Notes under the pieces: model-generated
Seen by the model: the letters and a program-made list of their open reading frames with translations, nothing else
What the model was told of the DNA's origin: nothing
Database searches by the model: none
Source: Planococcus sp. ISL-109
GTDB lineage: Bacteria > Bacillota > Bacilli > Bacillales_A > Planococcaceae
DNA: 35,074 nucleotides
Direction: 5' to 3'
Assembly: GCF_018613655.1 (NCBI RefSeq)
Contig: NZ_JAGGPW010000008.1
Coordinates: 1 to 35,074 of the forward strand
Translations under genes and position numbers: made by a program
Part shown: positions 6,928 to 14,661 of the stretch, piece after piece
How positions within the stretch are numbered: the stretch's first letter is position 1
How the letters are laid out: the number at the start of each line of letters is the position of its first letter

Positions 6928-8049
6928 ATGAAATCGATTATCATCATTGGTTCCGGGATTGTCGGAGCAGCGACGGCTTATTATGCAGCGAAAGCAGGAA
7001 GCCGAGTTACGTTGATCGACCGCGCGGACCGCGGACAGGCGACAGGGGCGGCAGCGGGCATTGTCTGCCCATGGATTTCCCAGCGCCGCAACCAGGCGTG
7101 GTATAAGCTGGCATCAAACGGAGCGGCCTATTACCCGCTATTGATCAAAGAACTCGAAGCGCTCGGTGAACAACAGACCGGCTATAAGCAAGTCGGCATC
7201 GTCAGCATCCACGAGGACTCGAAGCTCGACAAGATGGAACAAAAAGCGCGCGAGCGGCAAGCAGGATCCCCAGAGATGGGCGATATCGAACGCCTCACCG
7301 CAGAACAGACCAAACTGCGCTTTCCGTATGCCGGCGACCGCTTCGGCTCACTGTATGTGAGCGGTGCGGCGCGTGTTGACGGAGCATCGGTGCGGGATGC
7401 GCTCATTCGATCCGCCAAACGTTTAGGCGCAACCATCATCTCTGGGGACGCCAAACTGCTGATCGAAGACAAGCAGGCAATCGGCGTGGAAGTGGATGGC
7501 GAGCAACTATTTGCACAAGCAATCGTCTCGGCAGGTGGTGCTTGGGCGGCGGAGTTGTTCAAACCGCTCGGCCTTGAGTTGAAAGTCGTTCCGCAAAAAG
7601 CGCAGATTTTGCATTTGCAAACAAGTGATGGGAATACAGGCGACTGGCCGGTGGCGATGGTGCCGTTCGGACAATACATCGTTCCGTTCGAGGACGGCCG
7701 CATCGTCGCAGGGGCGACCCATGAAAATGATGCCGGCTTTGACGAAAAGCTGACAGCGGGCGGCATTTTTCATATTCTGGAGAAAACATTGGACGTGGCG
7801 CCGGGTCTTGCGGCTGCTGAATTCACAGGCGCCGCCACCGGATTCCGCCCGGCGACACTGAGCGCGTTGCCGTTCATCGGGCAAGTGCCGGGGCAAACGC
7901 GGCTTTTCGCCGCCAACGCACTTGGCTCATCGGGTCTCACGGCAGGGCCGTACCTCGGCATGCAACTCGCCAAGCTAGCAATCGGAGAGACGCCCGATAT
8001 TGACGTCAGCCTTTACGAAATCGAAGAAGCTTTCAGTGATTTAAAATAA
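6928..8049 (+). CDS. FAD-dependent oxidoreductase (DAO family)
   Basis: A 373-residue flavoprotein of the D-amino-acid oxidase/glycine oxidase type. The N-terminal dinucleotide-binding motif is IIIGSGIVGAATAY (GxGxxG at residues 8-13), with the usual acidic residue at the end of the second strand (LIDRAD). Near the C-terminus, AATGFRPATLSALPFIG and LGSSGLTAGPYLG are typical of the family and close the FAD site. It probably oxidises the C-N bond of an amino acid or N-methyl amino acid. DadA-like D-amino acid dehydrogenase is one possibility, and the substrate is unknown. AGGTG lies 7 bases before the ATG. A good SigA-type promoter is at 6863-6891. Its strand is opposite to the MBL gene, so the two are divergent. 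Confidence 0.85.
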   Translation: MKSIIIIGSGIVGAATAYYAAKAGSRVTLIDRADRGQATGAAAGIVCPWISQRRNQAWYKLASNGAAYYPLLIKELEALGEQQTGYKQVGIVSIHEDSKLDKMEQKARERQAGSPEMGDIERLTAEQTKLRFPYAGDRFGSLYVSGAARVDGASVRDALIRSAKRLGATIISGDAKLLIEDKQAIGVEVDGEQLFAQAIVSAGGAWAAELFKPLGLELKVVPQKAQILHLQTSDGNTGDWPVAMVPFGQYIVPFEDGRIVAGATHENDAGFDEKLTAGGIFHILEKTLDVAPGLAAAEFTGAATGFRPATLSALPFIGQVPGQTRLFAANALGSSGLTAGPYLGMQLAKLAIGETPDIDVSLYEIEEAFSDLK

Positions 8050-8063
8050 GGAAAAGCGTCATT

Positions 8064-8301
8064 TTGGTCATGTCGCTGTTGCTCGCCGGCGTTTCACTGC
8101 CCTTGTGCCGGTTTGTCCTACTGGAGCAATGTCATCTATCTGCTCGTGTTGATGATGCGGCTCGGTTATTTGCTGTTCGGTTTGCTCTATGGCTTGGTGC
8201 CGACCGGGTATGTTTTGACGGCCTATAATATGCGCCCCTCGATCATTCGGGAAGCGTATCCGGAACTGGCAGAAAAACCGCTTCAAAAAGTTTTATCATA
8301 A
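8064..8301 (+). pseudogene. Small membrane protein, apparently frameshifted
   Basis: Two adjoining frames each give a piece of one plausible membrane protein. From TTG 8064 or ATG 8070 the first frame reads MSLLLAGVSLPLCRF. From about 8116 the next frame reads SYWSNVIYLLVLMMRLG, then LLFGLLYGLVPTGYVL, and ends LAEKPLQKVLS with a stop at 8301. One extra base near 8110-8116 would explain the break. The downstream piece has no start codon with a ribosome binding site (only TTG 8113). AAGGA lies before 8064. Predicted: two or three membrane segments and a short charged tail, 75-80 residues if repaired. A strong terminator follows directly. I do not recognise the family; a sequencing error is equally possible. 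Confidence 0.4.
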
Positions 8302-8306
8302 ACCAA

Positions 8307-8343
8307 AACCAGCCATCTCTGTGCGAAGAGATGGCTGGTTTTT
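8307..8343 (+). terminator. Terminator after the flavoprotein/small membrane protein region
   Basis: AACCAGCCATCTCT (8307-8320) pairs perfectly with 8327-8340 around a 6-base loop and is followed by TTT. It lies 5 bases after the stop at 8301. Confidence 0.88.
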
Positions 8344-8361
8344 GGGTTTGAGCAATGCCAT

Positions 8362-8386
8362 GTTTTAGGAGAAGCTGGAAGGGGAA
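8362..8386 (+). promoter_or_regulatory. SigB-like promoter of the SDR gene
   Basis: GTTTTA (8362-8367), a 13-base spacer, then GGGGAA (8381-8386). This keeps the GTTT and GGG cores of the SigB consensus but has mismatches at -35 position 5 and in the -10. It lies about 45 bases before the start codon. The product is the type of SDR that belongs to the SigB regulon in B. subtilis, which supports the call. Confidence 0.45.
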
Positions 8387-8430
8387 AAGCGGAGGAAACA
8401 GCAAAAATTCGGAAAAGGTGGAGATACACG

Positions 8431-9285
8431 ATGAAAGACAAAGTGGAAAAAGTGCCGGCGCAGCATCAGGACCACCAGCCTGGCTTTGAAAACGAAATGG
8501 AGCCGCGTCCGGACTTTAGCGGCAATTTAGCAGGAGCGGCTCACCGCCTGCCGGGCAAAGTCGCACTCGTGACCGGAGGCGACAGCGGAATTGGGCGCGC
8601 AGTGGCGCTGGCATTCGCCAAAGAAGGAGCTGATGTGGTCGTTGCGTATCTCGATGAACATGAAGATGCAGAAGAAACGAAGCAGCTCGTGGAAAGAGAA
8701 GGGCGCAAATGCCTTCTCGTGGCTGGAGATATCGGCGATGAAGCGTTTTGCAAACAATTAGTCGATCAAACGATCAACGAGTTCGGAAAACTCGACGTAT
8801 TAGTCAACAACGCAGCCGAACAGCATGTCCAGCAGTCGCTGAAAGACATCACCGCGGAGCAGCTGGAGAAAACCTTCCGCACCAACGTCTTCAGCATGTT
8901 CCACCTGACAAAAGCCGCGCTTGATCACTTGAAGCCGGGCGCTTCGATCATCAACACGACATCGATCACCGCGTTCAAAGGCGAGCCTAGCTTGATCGAT
9001 TATTCTTCAACGAAAGGCGCCATCTTAGCATTTACCCGCGCCTTGTCCGGATCGCTCGCGAAAGAGGGCATCCGGGTGAACGGGGTAGCGCCAGGCCCGA
9101 TTTGGACGCCGCTCATTCCGGCTTCCTTCGCGGCAGAAGACGTCGAAGGCTTTGGATCCGGAACGCCGCTCGGCCGGCCAGGCCAGCCGGCTGAACTGGC
9201 ACCGGGCTATGTGTACTTAGCTTCCGATGATTCATCATACGTAACAGGACAAGTGCTCCATATCAACGGAGGCACGCCATATTAA
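8431..9285 (+). CDS. General-stress type short-chain dehydrogenase/reductase
   Basis: A 284-residue classical SDR with an N-terminal extension of about 40 residues (QHQDHQPGFENEMEPRP) typical of the YhdF/YhxD/YdaD group. The cofactor motif TGGDSGIG is at 48-55, NNAA near 126-129, and the catalytic set is Asn152, Ser178, Tyr191 and Lys195. The C-terminus HINGG is usual for the family. It uses NAD(P)H to reduce an unknown carbonyl or oxidise an alcohol. In B. subtilis several members of this group are SigB-dependent general stress proteins. Here a SigB-like promoter lies upstream, and the sigB operon is in the same window. The ribosome binding site is AAGGTGGAG, 6-7 bases before the ATG. It is monocistronic, with a strong terminator after it. 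Confidence 0.88.
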   Translation: MKDKVEKVPAQHQDHQPGFENEMEPRPDFSGNLAGAAHRLPGKVALVTGGDSGIGRAVALAFAKEGADVVVAYLDEHEDAEETKQLVEREGRKCLLVAGDIGDEAFCKQLVDQTINEFGKLDVLVNNAAEQHVQQSLKDITAEQLEKTFRTNVFSMFHLTKAALDHLKPGASIINTTSITAFKGEPSLIDYSSTKGAILAFTRALSGSLAKEGIRVNGVAPGPIWTPLIPASFAAEDVEGFGSGTPLGRPGQPAELAPGYVYLASDDSSYVTGQVLHINGGTPY

Positions 9286-9295
9286 GCTTTTTAGG

Positions 9296-9332
9296 CATTC
9301 AATCAGTTTCGCTGATTGAATGTATTTTTTTT
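9296..9332 (+). terminator. Terminator of the SDR gene
   Basis: CATTCAATCAG (9296-9306) pairs with CTGATTGAATG (9312-9322) around a 5-base loop, followed by TATTTTTTTT. Confidence 0.88.
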
Positions 9333-9372
9333 ACAAAAAAATAAAAATTGACAGAGAGCAGAGGTGTAGAAT

Positions 9373-9690
9373 ATGGCCATTCAACCGAATACGCCGTTAA
9401 AGAAACCGATTTGGACCTTGGTAATCTTAAATGGAGCGGATGGTTTTTTGACTTATTGGGGACTGCTGGCAGGAGCCATCGAAGAAGCAAATCCACTGCT
9501 ACGTTCACTAACCCCTTTGACGATCTTCATGATTAAAGTATTGTTATCCGCCTGTCTCGCCTCTTTCCTCCTCACGTCACTCGTCCGGCTGCAATCCCGC
9601 TTTTGGCGTTATTTTCTGTTGGCCGTGAATGTATTATATTTCGGCATACTCGCTTTACACATCACGTGGCTGACTCTTGTTTATCTATGA
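9373..9690 (+). CDS. DUF5658 family membrane protein
   Basis: A small integral membrane protein of 105 residues with three predicted membrane segments (about 14-34, 47-68 and 77-103). The first segment carries LNGADGFLTYWGL followed by EEANPLLR, which I recognise as the DUF5658 signature. The family has no established function. It is common in Bacillales as a lone gene, and nothing nearby suggests a partner. GAGGTG lies 6 bases before the ATG. The gene converges on the MFS transporter gene and shares its terminator. Confidence 0.75.
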   Translation: MAIQPNTPLKKPIWTLVILNGADGFLTYWGLLAGAIEEANPLLRSLTPLTIFMIKVLLSACLASFLLTSLVRLQSRFWRYFLLAVNVLYFGILALHITWLTLVYL

Positions 9691-9696
9691 CCAGAT

Positions 9697-9731
9697 AAAA
9701 TCCCCCGACAACAATGCGTTGTCGGGGGATT
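9697..9731. terminator. Bidirectional terminator between convergent genes
   Basis: AATCCCCCGACAAC (9699-9712) pairs perfectly with 9718-9731. An A-run precedes it and a T-rich stretch follows. It ends both the DUF5658 gene (plus) and the MFS gene (minus, stop at 9734). Confidence 0.88.
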
Positions 9732-9733
9732 TG

Positions 9734-10915
9734 TTATGCTGGTGTTTGGTCGGCAGCTTCACTCCGCAATGATTTTTGTGAAGCTTTGAACAGGCCGATT
9801 AAAATAATGCTCAAGAGCGCGAGCGAACCGGATAAATAATAGATGGCGCCGGACTGCATCGTCAGTAGCCACGTGAAGAACAGCGGCCCGATAATACGCC
9901 CTAGATTATCCATCGAATACGTCATGCCGGCTGCGGTTCCGTATTTGCCGCCCGCTTCTTTGGAAGTGAGCGACACGAGAGCGGTCCTCGCCAAAGCGTT
10001 TCCGGCGGTGAAAATACTGAGCGCGACCCCTGCAAAAATCAAACTCGTCGTAAACGGCAATAACAGCAAGCCGATGGCGGTGACGATTTGGGCGCCGATG
10101 ATCCACTGCGTTTCGGTCCCGTTCTTGATACGGCGGACGACACCGCCTTGGATGACGGCATCGACAAAGCCGGAGGCCATGAAAAGGTAGCCGAGCTGTA
10201 GTGGCGTAATCTGGATCTGGTCAATCTGGAACAATTGGAATGTCGACTCAAGACCTGCGAGCAGGAAAGTCACCATAAAGGAAAACAGGAATAAATAACG
10301 GATACGGTACTGCCACAGCATGCTGGCACCTTTTGGCAGCAGCTTGCGCTTGACGGCTTCCCCTTTACGCAACGGCTCTTTCAAGACGATGGAGGCGTAG
10401 ACCATCAGCAACAGCACCAATGCGGCGGATGCGGTAAACGGCAGCGACAGCGAGATCGTGCCGAGCAAGCCGCCGATCGCCGGGCCGAAAATAAAGCCTA
10501 GCCCGATAGACATGCCGAGAAGCCCCATGTATTTATTGCGTTCTTCATCAGTCGTAATATCCGCGACATAGCCTGTCACGGCGGTGTAAAGCGCACCGGA
10601 AAATAAACCGCCGATGATGCGTGACATATAGAGCAGCACGAGGTTATCAAGAAATAGCGAGAACAGGAAAAAGCTGGCAGCAAATCCGGCGAGCCCGACC
10701 AAAATCAATTTCTTGCGGCCGGTACGGTCGGATAATTTGCCCCATAGCGGAGCGGTGAAAAAAGAAGAAAGTGCGTATATGGTGATCAAGCCACCAACGT
10801 GGATGTTAGAGTAGCCTTGCTGGATGATCACTTCGGGAAGTATCGGAATGATGAGGCCAAAACCGAGATAAACGAAAAATTGGACGGACATTAGCAAAAG
10901 AATGGTTTTCTTCAT
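9734..10915 (-). CDS. MFS drug:proton antiporter-like efflux transporter
   Basis: A 393-residue transporter with about 12 membrane segments. The MFS motif A is GKLSDRTGRKKLILVG in the loop after segment 2. The drug:H+ antiporter motif C region, GLGFIFGPAIGG, is in segment 5. These place it with TetA/NorA/Bmr-like multidrug efflux pumps; the actual substrate is unknown. I chose the ATG at 10915 (MKKTILLL), with AGGA 8-9 bases upstream, over the upstream in-frame start at 11005, which lies within the promoter and copA terminator region. A good SigA-type promoter is at 10953-10981. It is separated from copA by that terminator and is not part of the copper operon. Confidence 0.88.
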   Translation of the reverse strand: MKKTILLLMSVQFFVYLGFGLIIPILPEVIIQQGYSNIHVGGLITIYALSSFFTAPLWGKLSDRTGRKKLILVGLAGFAASFFLFSLFLDNLVLLYMSRIIGGLFSGALYTAVTGYVADITTDEERNKYMGLLGMSIGLGFIFGPAIGGLLGTISLSLPFTASAALVLLLMVYASIVLKEPLRKGEAVKRKLLPKGASMLWQYRIRYLFLFSFMVTFLLAGLESTFQLFQIDQIQITPLQLGYLFMASGFVDAVIQGGVVRRIKNGTETQWIIGAQIVTAIGLLLLPFTTSLIFAGVALSIFTAGNALARTALVSLTSKEAGGKYGTAAGMTYSMDNLGRIIGPLFFTWLLTMQSGAIYYLSGSLALLSIILIGLFKASQKSLRSEAADQTPA

Positions 10916-10952
10916 GAGGAAATTCCTGCTTTCTACAGAGACTATTGTTTTC

Positions 10953-10981
10953 ATTTTACTCTTGTTTCTTCCGCAGAACAA
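10953..10981 (-). promoter_or_regulatory. SigA-type promoter of the MFS gene
   Basis: On the minus strand: TTGTTC (10976-10981), a 17-base spacer, TAAAAT (10953-10958), about 38 bases before the start codon. Confidence 0.55.
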
Positions 10982-11006
10982 CGGCAGCAGAAAAAAGACA
11001 GGCAAT

Positions 11007-11044
11007 GAAAAAAAGCTCCCGGCGCCAAGTGCGGCTGGGAGCTT
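11007..11044 (-). terminator. Terminator of the copper operon
   Basis: AAGCTCCC (11013-11020) pairs with GGGAGCTT (11037-11044), with further G/C pairing inside. The minus strand then reads TTTTTTTC. It lies 12 bases after the copA stop codon. Confidence 0.85.
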
Positions 11045-11056
11045 GTGGATGATTCG

Positions 11057-13444
11057 TTATTTATTCAATTTGACCCGCTGCAAACGAAGGGCATTCATGA
11101 CGACGGAGACGGAACTGAACGCCATCGCCGCACCGGCAAGCCAAGGAGCGAGGAACCCAGCTGCGGCAATCGGGATGCCAACGGAATTATAAGCGAGTGC
11201 CCAAAACAGGTTCTGCTTAATGTTGCGGACAGTCAGCCGGCTCATACGCACCGCATCCGCGACACGCATCAAATCGCCTTGCATCAAGGTGATATCGGCA
11301 GCTTCCATGGCGATTGCAGTGCCGGTGCCCATGGCCATGCCGATGTCGGCTGTCGCAAGCGCCGGAGCATCGTTCAAGCCATCGCCGGCCATGGCGACTT
11401 TGCGGCCTTGCTCCTGCAGCTTGGTGATATGCCCGGCTTTTTCCGCAGGCAAGACGCCCGCGACGACTTCATCGATACCGACTTGCCTTGCGATGGCATC
11501 AGCGGTGCGCTGCTGGTCGCCGGTCAGCATGACGACACGCAGTCCCATGCGCTTCATTTCTTCGATCGCCGCTTTTGCGGAATCCTTGATCGTATCCGCG
11601 ACAGCGACAAGACCCGCGTATTTTCCATCAACGGCGATAAACATGGCGGTCTTGCCGTCTTGTTCCAACTTTTCAGCTGCTTGCTCATCAACACGGATGC
11701 CTTCGAGCAGGCGCCGGTTGCCGACTAAAATGGCCTGTCCGTCGACTGTCGCTTTAATGCCGTGTCCCGGCACCGCTTCGAAATGGCTGACGGGCAACAA
11801 TGCATCACCGAAATCTGCGATCGCTTGGGCGACGGGATGTTCGGATTCGCGCTCGGCACTGGCGGCAAGTTGTTTCACTCGCTCGGCATCCGTGCCTGGT
11901 GCCACAACAAAATCTGTTACGACCGGCTGTCCGTTTGTGATGGTGCCGGTTTTATCGAGCACAATCGTATCGATATGTTTCGTTGTTTCCAATGATTCTG
12001 CCGTTTTGAACAAAACGCCTTGTTCGGCGGCGCGTCCGGAACCGGCCATGATCGATGTCGGCGTAGCCAATCCGAGCGCACAAGGGCAGGCGATGACGAG
12101 GACGGCGATCGTGCTGGTCAGCGCAGCTCCGAAATTACCTGGTGCGACCAGGTAATACCAAGACAAAAACGTCACAATCGCAATTCCGACCACGATCGGC
12201 ACAAAAACCCCCGAAATCTGATCGGCCAGTCGCTGAATGGGCGCTTTTGATCCTTGTGCTTGTTCGACGACGCGGATGATATTCGATAGCACCGTGTCTT
12301 TGCCGATTTTGTCGGCGCGTACTTTCAAGGAGCCATTGGCGTTGACGGTGGCGGCATAAACCGCATCCCCCGAAGTTTTATCGACCGGCAAGCTTTCACC
12401 GGTCAGCATCGATTCATCGACTGCAGAACTGCCGGAGACGACGGCCGCATCGACGGGGATGGAGGCGCCTGGTTTGATCAATAGAACGTCGCCTTCTTTG
12501 ACCTCCGCGATCGGCACGCTGACAAACTCTTCGCCGCGTTCGATGAGCGCATGCTGCGGCTGCAATTTCATCAATTTTTTGATGGCATCGGACGAGCGGC
12601 CTTTCGCGCGTGCTTCAAATACTTTCCCGAGGACGATCAATGTGATCAATACGGCGCTGGTCTCGAAATACAAGCCCATATTATGTCCCATCCCTAAGTT
12701 TGCGAGCACGAGATAGACGCTATAGAAATAGGCGGCCGATGTACCGAGTGCGACCAGTACGTCCATATTGGCGCTTTTGTTCTTCAAGGCGAAGTATGCA
12801 CCTTTATAGAAAGTCGCCCCGACCCAGAACTGCACGGGTGTCGCGAGAGCCCATTGCACGAACGGGTTCATCAAAAAGTCTGGAACGTACATCCATGACG
12901 TGAAAGTGAAATGGCTGAACATTGTCCACAAGAGCGGGAACGACAACGCAGCCGAAATCCAGAACAGGCGTGTCTTTTTCTTGATTTCCTGCTCTTTGTA
13001 ATCGGTCGCTTCTTGCTGGTCTTGTTCAAGTATGGCGTCATAGCCGAGCGATTGGATCTTTTGGACGAAATCTTCCGGGACCAGCGTGCCTGGGGTATAG
13101 ACAACATGGCCACTTTCGAGCGCTAAGTTGATCGTCGCATTTTCGACACCATCCATTCGGTTCAACGCTTTTTCGATTCGTGCAGAACAGTTTGCACACG
13201 TCATGCCTTGAATCGAAAAATCGATTTCTTCCTGCTGGATGCCGTAGCCGAGCTGCTCGACTTTGTGATGTAAATCACTTAAATTGGATTGTTCATCATC
13301 GAAATTGACGGATGCTTTTTCCGTCGCGAAATTGACCGTTGCTTGAGACACACCGGGAAGCTTCTGCAAGCCTTTTTCGACCCGGCTCGCACAAGCGGCA
13401 CAGGTCATGCCAGTAATCGGCAATTCCGTTTGTTTAGTTGACAT
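11057..13444 (-). CDS. copA: Copper-exporting P1B-type ATPase
   Basis: Pumps Cu(I) out of the cytoplasm using ATP. The 795-residue protein has two N-terminal heavy-metal domains with MTCAAC (Cys15, Cys18) and MTCANC (Cys83, Cys86). The membrane metal site CPC is at 453-455 in [13 protein letters not shown]. The TGES actuator motif is at 348-351, DKTGT with phosphorylated Asp497 follows, then SEHP, TGDQQ and [10 protein letters not shown] in the P/N domains. [10 protein letters not shown] and the [15 protein letters not shown] end match Cu+-ATPases. The ATG at 13444 has AGGTGG about 10 bases upstream. It is the last gene of csoR-copZ-copA. The 66-base gap to copZ holds a second copper operator, so copA may also have its own promoter. 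Confidence 0.97.
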   Translation of the reverse strand: MSTKQTELPITGMTCAACASRVEKGLQKLPGVSQATVNFATEKASVNFDDEQSNLSDLHHKVEQLGYGIQQEEIDFSIQGMTCANCSARIEKALNRMDGVENATINLALESGHVVYTPGTLVPEDFVQKIQSLGYDAILEQDQQEATDYKEQEIKKKTRLFWISAALSFPLLWTMFSHFTFTSWMYVPDFLMNPFVQWALATPVQFWVGATFYKGAYFALKNKSANMDVLVALGTSAAYFYSVYLVLANLGMGHNMGLYFETSAVLITLIVLGKVFEARAKGRSSDAIKKLMKLQPQHALIERGEEFVSVPIAEVKEGDVLLIKPGASIPVDAAVVSGSSAVDESMLTGESLPVDKTSGDAVYAATVNANGSLKVRADKIGKDTVLSNIIRVVEQAQGSKAPIQRLADQISGVFVPIVVGIAIVTFLSWYYLVAPGNFGAALTSTIAVLVIACPCALGLATPTSIMAGSGRAAEQGVLFKTAESLETTKHIDTIVLDKTGTITNGQPVVTDFVVAPGTDAERVKQLAASAERESEHPVAQAIADFGDALLPVSHFEAVPGHGIKATVDGQAILVGNRRLLEGIRVDEQAAEKLEQDGKTAMFIAVDGKYAGLVAVADTIKDSAKAAIEEMKRMGLRVVMLTGDQQRTADAIARQVGIDEVVAGVLPAEKAGHITKLQEQGRKVAMAGDGLNDAPALATADIGMAMGTGTAIAMEAADITLMQGDLMRVADAVRMSRLTVRNIKQNLFWALAYNSVGIPIAAAGFLAPWLAGAAMAFSSVSVVMNALRLQRVKLNK

Positions 13445-13459
13445 CGCCTATCCCACCTT

Positions 13460-13478
13460 TATACCTTATAGGGGTATA
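13460..13478. promoter_or_regulatory. CsoR operator-like site between copZ and copA
   Basis: The site reads TATACCTTATAGGGGTATA, a G/C-centred pseudo-palindrome of the CsoR type. It matches the site at 14195-14213 at 16 of 19 positions. It lies 16 bases before the copA start codon, where bound CsoR would block a local promoter. Confidence 0.7.
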
Positions 13479-13510
13479 TTGTATTGAAAAAAATAACTGC
13501 GTCTCCGCAG

Positions 13511-13732
13511 TTATTCGCTTAATGCTGCCACGTCGTACCCTTGATCTTCGATTGCGGAGGCGATTTGTGCCACATCTAAATTCGCGCTATCGTATGTTAC
13601 ATCAACCGCACCTTGATCAAGTGAAACATCTACTTTTTCTACTCCGGCCAATGCGCCGACGCTGTCTTCTACCGCTTTTACGCAATGTTGGCAGCTCATG
13701 CCGCTTACTTGCAAATGAACTTGTTCTTTCAT
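13511..13732 (-). CDS. copZ: Copper chaperone CopZ
   Basis: A 73-residue HMA-domain protein that carries Cu(I) in the cytoplasm and hands it to CopA. The metal site is MSCQHC with Cys14 and Cys17, followed by the usual VEDSVGALAGVEKVDV helix-strand pattern and a GYDV end. Full family length. The ATG at 13732 has AGGAGG about 8 bases upstream. It lies between csoR and copA on the same strand. Confidence 0.95.
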   Translation of the reverse strand: MKEQVHLQVSGMSCQHCVKAVEDSVGALAGVEKVDVSLDQGAVDVTYDSANLDVAQIASAIEDQGYDVAALSE

Positions 13733-13786
13733 GAATAATTCCTCCTTATGATTGAGGGGCTGAGAGCAGCTCCTGTGGATCGTTGA

Positions 13787-14110
13787 TTATTTCCGCATCA
13801 GCTTTTGGAAGGTGATGAGCAATTCATCGAGAACTTCATCATCGCCCGATGCCAGCCGATCTTTCACACAACCTTTTAAATGGCCATCGAGCAACACTTT
13901 CGTCACGCTGTTTAATGCAGATTGTGTAGCTGCCAGCTGGGTGATGATGTCATCGCAATAGACATCCCGGTCCACCATGCCTTTAATGCCGCGGACTTGC
14001 CCTTCAATCCGGTTTAAGCGATTGGTCAAATCCCGCTTCACCGAAAGGGGGTGGTGGCTTTTTCTGCAGGCATTATCAGAGATGGGCATTTCCTCGATTA
14101 CTTCACTCAT
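13787..14110 (-). CDS. csoR: Copper-sensing repressor CsoR
   Basis: An all-helical DUF156-type repressor of 107 residues that releases DNA when it binds Cu(I). The copper ligands Cys52, His77 and Cys81 (in DVYCDD and DGHLKGC) are present, which separates it from FrmR/RcnR relatives. NRLNRIEGQVRGIKGM at 30-45 is the family DNA-contact helix. I chose the ATG at 14110 (MSEVIEEM) with GGAGG 10 bases upstream; the in-frame ATG at 14125 precedes that ribosome binding site. It is the first gene of the copper operon and has an operator inside its own promoter, so it should repress itself. In B. subtilis csoR is next to copZA but separately transcribed; here the three look co-directional and linked. 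Confidence 0.95.
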   Translation of the reverse strand: MSEVIEEMPISDNACRKSHHPLSVKRDLTNRLNRIEGQVRGIKGMVDRDVYCDDIITQLAATQSALNSVTKVLLDGHLKGCVKDRLASGDDEVLDELLITFQKLMRK

Positions 14111-14192
14111 CCAAAACCCCTCCATTTTTCGATTGGCGACAACCGATATTTGACGCTCTGGAACTAACGATAGAATTTGATTTTACACACCC

Positions 14193-14221
14193 AGTATACC
14201 TAAAGGGGGTATATGGTTCAA
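14193..14221 (-). promoter_or_regulatory. Promoter of csoR-copZ-copA with embedded CsoR operator
   Basis: On the minus strand: TTGAAC (14216-14221), a 17-base spacer, TATACT (14193-14198). The pseudo-palindrome TATACCTAAAGGGGGTATA (14195-14213) fills most of the spacer and overlaps the -10. This is the expected placement for a CsoR repressor site. Confidence 0.8.
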
Positions 14222-14261
14222 GATATTAACTCAAACTTTGCATTTGTCATCAAATTGATAC

Positions 14262-14292
14262 GTTTGAAACCCTGAAATGATGGTATTATATA
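14262..14292 (+). promoter_or_regulatory. Promoter of the small ORF: SigA and possibly SigB
   Basis: A SigA reading gives TTGAAA (14264-14269), 17 bases, TATATA (14287-14292). An overlapping SigB reading gives GTTTGA (14262-14267), 13 bases, TGGTAT (14281-14286), with one mismatch to consensus in each box. The start codon is about 105 bases downstream. Confidence 0.5.
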
Positions 14293-14396
14293 CGTAGCTA
14301 AGGAAAAGTCAAATTTTTCGAATGATACGATCAAAAACTGCGATATCTGCATAAAGTCCACCAGCAATAATTCCTAACCTAAAGAGGTGATCATGG

Positions 14397-14540
14397 ATGA
14401 TGAAAAATGGAGAGATTCGCAACGTGGTATCCAAATTGGCGAAATTGGGAGTCCAAGCGACCATTACAAAATCGCGTGTAGAGCTGAGCAAAACTTTGTC
14501 TTTGCCGCAGCCTCCGCATGTGCAATCCCATTCTTCATAA
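14397..14540 (+). CDS. Small basic protein of unknown function (47 aa)
   Basis: The open frame starts MMKNGEIRNVVSKLAKLG and ends PHVQSHSS. It has AAAGAGGTGATC placed so that GAGGTG is 7 bases before its ATG. An overlapping +1-shifted frame (69 codons, MDDEKWRDSQRG) starts at 14393 only 3 bases from the same site and runs through the terminator, so I prefer the 47-residue frame. A terminator begins at its stop codon and a promoter lies upstream, so this looks like a complete small transcription unit. The protein is basic with a predicted N-terminal helix. I do not recognise a family. Divergent from csoR and convergent with rodA. Confidence 0.55.
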   Translation: MMKNGEIRNVVSKLAKLGVQATITKSRVELSKTLSLPQPPHVQSHSS

Positions 14541-14574
14541 AAAAACTCCGGCGCAATTGCGTCGGAGTTTTTTT
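14541..14574. terminator. Terminator of the small ORF
   Basis: AACTCCGGCGCAA (14544-14556) pairs with TTGCGTCGGAGTT with one G-U, followed by a T-run to 14574. The A-run before it may also end transcription from the minus strand. Confidence 0.88.
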
Positions 14575-14580
14575 ATTCCG

Positions 14581-14599
14581 CTTTTACGGTCCGTAAAAG
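14581..14599. repeat. Perfect 19-base palindrome
   Basis: CTTTTACGG, one base, CCGTAAAAG. It lies between the small-ORF terminator and the hairpin after rodA. It has no T-run and could be a protein-binding site or an extra transcript-end hairpin. Confidence 0.5.
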
Positions 14600-14617
14600 T
14601 TGGATTGGATCAACTGA

Positions 14618-14651
14618 CAATCAGCAGGGGATGAAGAACCCTTGCTGATTG
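14618..14651 (-). terminator. Hairpin after rodA
   Basis: CAATCAGCA (14618-14626) pairs with TGCTGATTG (14643-14651), with extra G-C pairs inside. It is 11 bases beyond the rodA stop codon but has no T-run on the minus strand, so it is a weak or factor-assisted terminator. Confidence 0.45.
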
Positions 14652-14661
14652 AAGTTTCTCT

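Noticed and set aside
9348..9372. TTGACA and TAGAAT just before the DUF5658 gene
   Set aside because: The boxes are only 13 bases apart, too close for a SigA promoter, and the second overlaps the start-codon region.
11220..12155. 311-codon open frame opposite copA
   Set aside because: Shadow of the copA reading frame: Ser/Ala/Pro-rich composition, no ribosome binding site, no domain.
14393..14596. Overlapping frame MDDEKWRDSQRG in the small transcription unit
   Set aside because: Its ATG is only 3 bases from the ribosome binding site and it continues through the terminator stem. The 47-codon frame is better placed.
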